A stretch of DNA of 25,520 bases, from the NCBI GenBank assembly GCA_023231475.1, contig JALJEE010002576.1, forward strand, positions 1 through 25,520. Direction: 5' to 3'. Shown one piece after another: positions 19,317-25,520 of the stretch; the first letter of the stretch is position 1, and every line of letters begins with the position of its first letter. A program made the translations under genes and the position numbers. This stretch comes from Seison nebaliae (taxonomy: Eukaryota; Rotifera; Pararotatoria; Seisonacea; Seisonidae). Below the pieces are notes generated by a model. That model ran no database searches. It was not told the DNA's origin and saw only the letters and a list, made by a program, of their open reading frames with translations.

Positions 19317-20222
19317 TCATAAATCTTCTGATGAAGTCAAATTTTTACATTTGTCACACATAAATGGACATCGATAGAAGATATTTCCAAATTTCTTGCA
19401 ATATTCCGGTTTCCAAAATGGTCCACAATACTTTTCATCATCATCTTTCGTACATTTGGTGAATTCGCATTGTTTCCCAAACGAGAAATGATGACAATTG
19501 CATGTACAAGTATTCAGATTGATTGTACCGCCATTCTTGCATATTAATCCGTTGCAATTACATAATTTATTATCGCAATTTTTTTTACACATTTGGCAGG
19601 AGTGCCAACTCTTGACAAATGGTCGAGCTAAGTTTGATTGACCTCTCATATAGTTGCATGTATACATTCGTCGAAAGATGTTTTTGCAGGTAGCAAAACC
19701 ACATCCCAATAGGGCAACTTCTGAACCCATAACTTGTGTATAATGACCAATTATTCCTCCATTAGCTGATCCAACATTATATTCGAAGTTTTTGTGTTCT
19801 GAATGCCACAACTGAATAGCATTTGTCCAATTGCGACTGCCGGCTGCTACATTCTGACCAACAAATATCATTGGATAATTAGCAGATAATCGACAATGGT
19901 CACAATCATGCATGATCGTACAATGCTCCACATGCTTCTGAGCTATTTTTGCCAATTCATCATCCCAAAACGTTTTTTGCATATTCGCTATAGAGTCTGC
20001 GATGGATGTTCGAAATTTATTATGTTCCAAAAGAATAATCTCAATATCAGCTTGAGAAACGCCACTTTTTCCATTACGATCTAATAAAGGTGAAGGTGTT
20101 GTGCACATCGTGTGCGTTTCATGCGGTTCAACGAGCGATGTCCATTTGTCACTGCATTGACTTCGGACAATTCCATTTTTGGTAAGTGCCACTAAGAGAA
20201 TTAGAAAGAATGAAGTTTCCAT
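19317..20222 (-). CDS. Secreted CAP (SCP/TAPS) protein with EGF-like and ShKT domains, 301 aa
   Basis: ATG at 20222 is the first ATG after a TATA motif; the frame extends upstream but without another ATG. Residues 1-21 are a signal peptide (METSFFLILLVALTKNGIVR). The CAP domain spans about 55-203: HNKFR at 67-71, WDDELAKIAQ near 86-95, and GHYTQV at 159-164 (CAP signature 1, but with G where W is usual). YTCNYMRGQSNL at 187-198 is CAP signature 2. A cysteine-rich hinge (209-223), an EGF-like module (about 224-252, CKNGG...CTCNC) and a six-cysteine ShKT module (257-292) follow. The protein is extracellular. CAP proteins bind sterols or lipids and occur in secretions of many invertebrates. ShKT modules can block potassium channels in toxins, but are also common in non-toxic secreted proteins. 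No toxicity is implied. Confidence 0.93.
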   Translation of the reverse strand: METSFFLILLVALTKNGIVRSQCSDKWTSLVEPHETHTMCTTPSPLLDRNGKSGVSQADIEIILLEHNKFRTSIADSIANMQKTFWDDELAKIAQKHVEHCTIMHDCDHCRLSANYPMIFVGQNVAAGSRNWTNAIQLWHSEHKNFEYNVGSANGGIIGHYTQVMGSEVALLGCGFATCKNIFRRMYTCNYMRGQSNLARPFVKSWHSCQMCKKNCDNKLCNCNGLICKNGGTINLNTCTCNCHHFSFGKQCEFTKCTKDDDEKYCGPFWKPEYCKKFGNIFYRCPFMCDKCKNLTSSEDL

Positions 20223-20407
20223 AATTTTCCTTGGTAGAAATGAATGATTATGTGATGCGATATCGAATATATTTTTATTGCTATTTAGTTCGTTAATGAA
20301 GAAATGAAAGATTTTTAATAATTCCAAATGGTCCAACGCTGTTATTATTTTTATTTGCTTAATGTGAAGTTGATTTGTTGGAGAAGTCAAAGGAGTAACA
20401 AGACACT

Positions 20408-20414
20408 CTTTATA
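20408..20414 (-). promoter_or_regulatory. TATA box (TATAAAG) of the CAP gene
   Basis: A minus-strand TATAAAG 186 bases before the ATG at 20222. A start about 30 bases downstream gives a leader of roughly 160 bases with no earlier ATG. Confidence 0.45.
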
Positions 20415-21648
20415 TTCAGCAACATAGTTTATGGATCTTGTTATTAGTTCTAACTTTTTTATGATTAATTACTGTAATATGATCATTTTCTAATCAATTG
20501 GAAATATAATGATTGTACAAGAACGTTCTTTCTTCTCCATCCTCTTTAACTTATTCCTCCACCTATAATCAATATCATTTAACGAACGATTGACATTATA
20601 TTGCGTCTGGTTACCTTCCCTCCTTTTCTAAATACTTCCAAATTATAGTTCCGTTTTTTATCAGACCAACTAACTCATCATTCATATTTACTGTAAACTT
20701 TTCTTCTGCAAAAATGTTATGAATTCAATAATAATTTGAGAAAGTCAGTCCTTGACTGGACAAATTGAAAATTATCTGAATTAATTTATGTTGTTGGAAC
20801 ATATCTGAAAATAAATTATTCTTTCCGGATTATTTTCGCTATCGTCATCGTATCCTATAAATTGTCAGAAGTTCCTACAATTTATTTTTGATTATAGAAG
20901 ATCTCTCATAATATGAATGATAAATAATTTAATCATTTTTGCAAGTTGTTTTCAAACAACTACATTGTATGTCCATTTAGTTGTTCATGGAAGATAATTG
21001 TTTAATGACACCTTTATTTTCGAAAATTGTTATTCTCTTTATAAGTGAAATGGTGGTGGTAGAATTAAAGTGGACATTACCAACTGAATTGATGGGCAGT
21101 CTTTCTTTGGAAGGTTCTGGTCGATAAAAATATTATTTTGACGATTGTCAATAATATTGCCTTTCATTTGATTTGGCAATTGATTAAGAAGATAAATCAA
21201 TTCTTATTTTCCATTTTCTTCACTTATCTTTTCTGAGTCTCTTATAAGATTTGGTTTTTATTAGAAAATTGAATGGAAGTTTCATCTTTTCCCATCTTCG
21301 GTGACTGAGGATTGGCACCAATTTTTCGACAGCGTTCGCAATTCTTTCGATGTTTTTAAATTTAACGGTTTCTTCAAACTATTTTCTTACAGGGTATCTT
21401 TGGAATCTTAAAATACCAGAACATATCGGAAATATAAAGAAGCACATGTTAATTTTAATTACGTAATTTACTATCTATCTAAATGGAAGATTTTCATGAG
21501 AAAGTGATTGATGAACAAAAAAAAACGATTTGAAAGTAAAGCGAAAATTTTTTTAGAAAGGAATTAATAGCAAATCTATTTTCAAATCGTTAATATTTTC
21601 ATCCATTAATTATTGTATTAATTATAATTAATGTGTTGTTAATGGGTT
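20415..21648. other. Gene-free stretch between CAP gene and MRE11
   Basis: No open frame, RNA gene or repeat is evident. Several long AT runs are present, with short self-complementary words such as TTGTTTTCAAACAA near 20945-20958. Confidence 0.5.
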
Positions 21649-23954
21649 TCATTCCAAAGAAATTTCCTTTTTTCTTCGTTTTGGCCTTTGTCTGCCTTGA
21701 ACTATTCCTTGTTTTTCCCTTAAAAGACATATGTTAAATAAGGAGAAATAAAGTGAAAACTGTTCATGATTCTCAACTAGATGTGATTCCTTCAATTTTC
21801 TTTTTGGAGTGGGAATATTCTCAACATTCTCTTTGGTATATTCAGAATTATGGAAATCGTTCGACGGATTGAAATCATTCAATGATATTTTCTGTCATGA
21901 ATTTCATTTTGAAGAGTGAAGAAAAAAAGACATTTGATAAAGAAACCTCAAATTGATCTAGAGACTTTTTAAAGAAACCATCGAAAACATTTCTATTCTT
22001 CTTATCTACAAAATATTCTAAAGATTCCGCAAATTCAGTAATCGAAGCTACTGATAATGACTTCATCTTCAATTGTAAGAGATTAAAGAATTTCATTAAT
22101 CAAATGTTTAAACCTCCCTCACTCCGTCATTCTCATCATTGAACGATTGGGAGATCTCTTTATTTTCTAATAAATTGAAATACTCTTTGAATTTCTCATA
22201 AACAAATTTCGAATCATTTTTCAATTCATTCTCTTCAAACTCTTTTTCGTTTTCAACTTCCTTGTCCTTTAAAAACTGCTTCATTTCTTCAACATTGTCA
22301 TTTTCGTAAAGTTTCCTCGTTTCAACATCCTTGGTAAAATCGTTTTTACTCTTTCTGAAAATTAAAAATGAACTTACAAGAAAGAAAGAAAGAAATATGA
22401 CATGGAAAATTGTAAAAGGTTCTGTGGATTGCCAACTAGATTGATAAATTCGTAACCGAATTGAACATTTGAGAAAATGAGAGAACGATGAAATAATTCA
22501 ACTTTCAACCGAATTAATGGTTCTTTCGGTTGCTCTTTACAGTTATTTCTTTTATGCATTTCATTCGATTCTTTAATCATTTCTTTAACTTTACTTCGAC
22601 ATGTCTCTTTTATTTGTGGAACATCGAATTGTTCAGGTGGAATACAAATTGTATCGATTAACATGTTCCTCACAGTTTTCAAAGGAATTTTTATCAACTT
22701 CCATTTTCCTTTTCGAATTTTCAATATTCCAACAAATTTCTTCAACGACTCACCAATCGATAAGGAAGTGGCAACCGATGAACCAGGTTGTGTTATACAA
22801 AACTTTTTTCCAGGAATTGGTTCTGGATCAATTCGACAATCGTGTTCATGTCCCCAGAAGATCAAATCAAAGAAATCCTCAATCTTTTCATACGGGAGAT
22901 ATTGAGCTTTCGTATGACGAACACGATTCTGATGAACAGATAACAACGAAAAAATTTTGTCAGTTTTCCCTTCCAAATGTGGTCGATTGAAATGAACTCG
23001 ATGATTTTGAAATAAACCATAAATATAATTATCTCGAATATTTCCAATTCCATAAAGTGCAACAATCGTCGATTTTTTTCGAAGTAAAATTGGAGAGACT
23101 TCTATATTTTGTAAATTGTCACATCGTCCATAATAATTGAGTAAGCCCGTCATTGCCAAGTTGTCAATGGAACACAGATTATTAATTCCTGAAGGATCAT
23201 CATGATTCCCATGAATGATGAAAATGGGAAGCGAAATGTGTTGATTTGAAGAGTGGAAATTAATATTTTTCATTAATTCATCTGAAATCAATCGGAGATG
23301 TTTATCGAAATTTTTCGTAAAATTATTTACCTCTCCAATCTTTTGTACATTTAATTCCTTTCCAATCACTTTTCTTCCCGTTTCTTTAATTATCGATTTT
23401 TCCTTCAAATCAATTTAAATAAATTCAATTAGTTAAAAATAAGAAACTTTTTTGGAAATTTTATAATATTCTTTACAATTCGATTTCGTTTCTTCATTCA
23501 TCTCTAATAAATAATCTTCTTCGAGACATCGTTGGTGATCGGTGAGGTCGGATGAAAATCGATTATTTGCAATATTCGATTTGGAAATAATTTCGATTTG
23601 ATGGTCTCGTTTCCCCGTGCAATATTTACGAAGGAGAGTTAATGTTTGGAAGAATGAGGTACGTGAAGGATAATTATCATGAAAAAGATCACCTCCCAAA
23701 AGTAAGAGATCTACTCGATGTTTTTGTGCAATTTGTAAGATCTCTTCAAATGTATTAATAGCATCATTTCGCAATATGGAACTCTTTTCCCAACAGCCAA
23801 TATGGTTATCAGTCGCCAATAAAATGTTGAAGGTATGCTCATCATCTATCACCTCACTTTCGTTCATATCTTTCTCTTCGATGTCTTCATCGTGGGAATC
23901 TAAATATATTTCGTCAGAAGAGAGTGACCCATTTTCATCTGATTCGTCAAACAT
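21649..23954 (-). CDS. mre11: Double-strand break repair nuclease MRE11, six exons, 689 aa
   Basis: MRE11 is the Mn-dependent nuclease of the MRE11-RAD50-NBS1 complex that resects DNA ends. Exons on the minus strand: 23954-23448, 23402-22402, 22354-22114, 22066-21947, 21891-21761 and 21718-21649. Introns are 45, 47, 47, 55 and 42 bp, all phases agree, and the total is close to the family's usual 700 residues. Phosphoesterase motifs are intact: ATDNHIG (D49, H51), GGDLFH (D89, H92), HGNHDDP (N235, H236), VHQNR (H326) and WGHEHD (H354, H356). The capping/DNA-binding domain follows, and the tail is basic (RQRPKRRKK). Two oddities are an acidic N-terminal extension of about 40 residues and a charged insertion of roughly 75 residues between GGDLFH and HGNHDD. 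Donors are mostly GTT-type. The last three exons rest on frame and splice logic, not on motif matches. Confidence 0.92.
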
Positions 23955-24506
23955 TTTTTACTGATTAACTGATCAAAACATATATCTCCAATTGTTATGC
24001 TTAACTTTAAATTTTGTCTAGTCAATGAGGAAATGGCTAAATTGCGTAACGAGAAATTTGATCTGTAATTAAAATGTTACCACTATATAGCTGGAAATCG
24101 TTTTTCGATCTGATTGATTTATCGATTAATCTCATATTTTATCGACTGATTTATTTTTATTATTAATTAAATCTAAAAAATCATTAATTTAAAATTTATT
24201 CACTATAAAAGAATTACAAAGAAAATTAAAAATTTCTGAAATGAACATTCGATATGGCCGATTATAGAGAACCGTGACACAAACCGATACGGTGATTTTC
24301 CGATCTTTTTCCAGTTGATAGTCTGGAAGGATATTGATCTACATTTTATTGGGTTATCAATATGGTAGCCGGTCTTTTCCTCCCCCTATTATTAATTTTC
24401 CAAAATTAGCAGTAAAACCCTGATTTCATCACCCACCAAAATGGTCAATTTCTCACCCACTTTTTTTCACTATGAACTTTTTTGTTCATTATGAAGCATT
24501 TCGACC
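23955..24506. other. Gene-free stretch upstream of MRE11
   Basis: AT-rich up to about 24240, then more balanced composition from 24250 onwards, possibly the start of the sequence block that includes the open frame at 24567. No clear promoter motif for MRE11 was seen. Confidence 0.45.
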
Positions 24507-24566
24507 TCAATTGCGGATACCTCTACGAACTACAGTGTTCCGTCGGGTTATACGCTCAGTCAGATA

Positions 24567-25013
24567 ATGGCTAAACTTTGCGGTATCGAAGAAAAAATTG
24601 ACAGCATTATTTGTGGACAGTCGAACCTTATTCCTCCAAACGAACCTCCACCGATGTTCCACCCATTATCAAATGCTCCACCTTCGAAAACGGCACACAT
24701 TGTACGGGACATTCCTGTTCCATCAGTTCCCCTTCCATCTCGAACAACCGAGAACCTCGCCTACAATCAATCCGCATCCTATACCGATTCAGCTACACCA
24801 GCTGGTCTTACCATCTATACTTATTCAATTATGAAAGCTCTCTTGCCCAAGAGGAAGAAGAACCGAAATAATAACGGTAAGAGGCCAAAATCATCATTGC
24901 AAACCCACTCTTCATCTCAACGTCATCCAGTTCCTCTCTCTACAGCTCCTCGTCCCATCCGAAATATCAAACCACTGGACCTTCCTCCAATTCTTCTCAT
25001 TGGGTTACGGTAG
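24567..25013 (+). CDS. Pro/Ser-rich open frame of uncertain status, 148 aa
   Basis: ATG at 24567; the frame is open a little further upstream (STNYSVPSGYTLSQI) to a TGA near 24492. It is clearly richer in G+C than its flanks. The N-terminus may form a helix (MAKLCGIEEKIDSIICGQ), followed by a Pro/Ser-rich region, a basic patch (PKRKKNRNNNGKRPK) and another Pro-rich end. No domain is recognised. A helix plus basic patch before a Pro-rich linker could suit a LINE ORF1 or gag fragment, or a nuclear regulator's exon. Two other frames are also open for about 80 codons here, which lowers confidence. No poly(A) signal is evident. Confidence 0.35.
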   Translation: MAKLCGIEEKIDSIICGQSNLIPPNEPPPMFHPLSNAPPSKTAHIVRDIPVPSVPLPSRTTENLAYNQSASYTDSATPAGLTIYTYSIMKALLPKRKKNRNNNGKRPKSSLQTHSSSQRHPVPLSTAPRPIRNIKPLDLPPILLIGLR

Positions 25014-25086
25014 ACCTTCTGGTGGGTTATGCTCTAAACTCTAACTCTACTAAAAAAAATGAACGATTTATTCGGGGAAAACGTAT

Positions 25087-25201
25087 TGAGCATTTTTTAG
25101 TTTTTTTTAATTTTTTCTTGAAAAAATTGTAACATTTCTACATTTTTCACAAACTGTTGTCATATTTCTATAAAAATTGAGAAAAAACGAAAAAATGCTC
25201 A
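25087..25201. repeat. Inverted repeat with 20-bp arms
   Basis: TGAGCATTTTTTAGTTTTTT at 25087-25106 is complementary, with one mismatch, to 25182-25201; the loop is 75 bases. T-runs make up most of each arm, but the TGAGCA ends argue against pure low complexity. It could be a small foldback element; no target duplication was found. Confidence 0.5.
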
Positions 25202-25520
25202 TTACACTTTTCTCAAATGCAATTTCCTCTATCAAATTGTTCATTTGTTTCAAACATTTTTGATTATTTGGATATATATTAATAATTAATAAGGCATTGT
25301 TCTTACTTATTTTTTTCAAAAATCTGTCCACTTTTAACTTACAAGGGAAGTATCTGATAGGCAGGAAACGAAATTGAAAATAAAAAAAACTAAAACATAT
25401 TAAAAATAATACTAATCAGGATAGCATTTTTATTTTTTGCCAAACAGTTCAATTAGTGTCTATAATGGTGGAAAACGATTTTGTATATAAAACTAATTCA
25501 AAACTTATACAGAAATCACA
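25202..25520. other. Window end, nothing recognised
   Basis: AT-rich sequence without a supported feature. Confidence 0.5.

Noticed and set aside
20223-20390. 56-codon N-terminal extension of the CAP protein
   Set aside because: No ATG lies in it (it opens with TTG), and a signal peptide begins exactly at the ATG at 20222.
22862-23065. Minus-strand and plus-strand small frames inside MRE11 exon 2
   Set aside because: They overlap the conserved phosphoesterase motifs in other frames.

Overview
The window is animal nuclear DNA from a compact, AT-rich genome. Evidence for this is MCM6 and MRE11 of animal type, a secreted CAP-EGF-ShKT protein, retroelement relics and a Tc1-like transposon end. 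Twelve introns can be read by frame continuity, most of 41 to 48 bp and all under 80 bp. The species cannot be fixed from sequence alone. Tiny introns, low GC and the CAP architecture fit several small-genome invertebrates (rotifers, orthonectids, mites, nematodes), and I do not choose among them.

Region 1 (1-11050) is a paralogue cluster invaded by mobile elements. It holds three members of an unfamiliar secreted or membrane-anchored protein-kinase-like family: a decayed copy (207-1382, +), a divergent intact copy (6269-4857, -) and an intact copy (9856-11043, +). Between them lie three relics of one LINE family (about 1650-2904, 6520-7805, 9385-9746) with shared 3' ends. There is also the 5' end of a Tc1-like element (4677 to about 4215, -) abutting a decayed gag-like gene (4211-3060, -). 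That gag-like gene is interrupted by a 177-bp foldback element with an 8-bp target duplication. A six-exon gene of unknown function (8158-8777, +) sits between two LINE relics.

Region 2 (11044-14600) is mostly non-coding. It has a GC-rich retropepsin fragment (12206-11982, -), a two-exon basic protein gene (13231-13689, +) with an E2F-like site upstream, and a small secreted-peptide gene (14239-14542, +) with TATA box and poly(A) signal but an unresolved second-exon frame.

Region 3 (14781-23954) carries housekeeping genes on the minus strand: intronless MCM6 (17150-14781), a secreted CAP/EGF/ShKT protein (20222-19317) and MRE11 (23954-21649). MRE11 is rebuilt here as six exons giving 689 residues. 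MCM6 (replicative helicase) and MRE11 (double-strand break nuclease) both serve DNA maintenance, but kilobase gaps argue against an operon. The last 1.5 kb holds one Pro/Ser-rich open frame of doubtful status and an inverted repeat.

All splice sites, promoters and homologies were read by eye. No search or alignment program was run.
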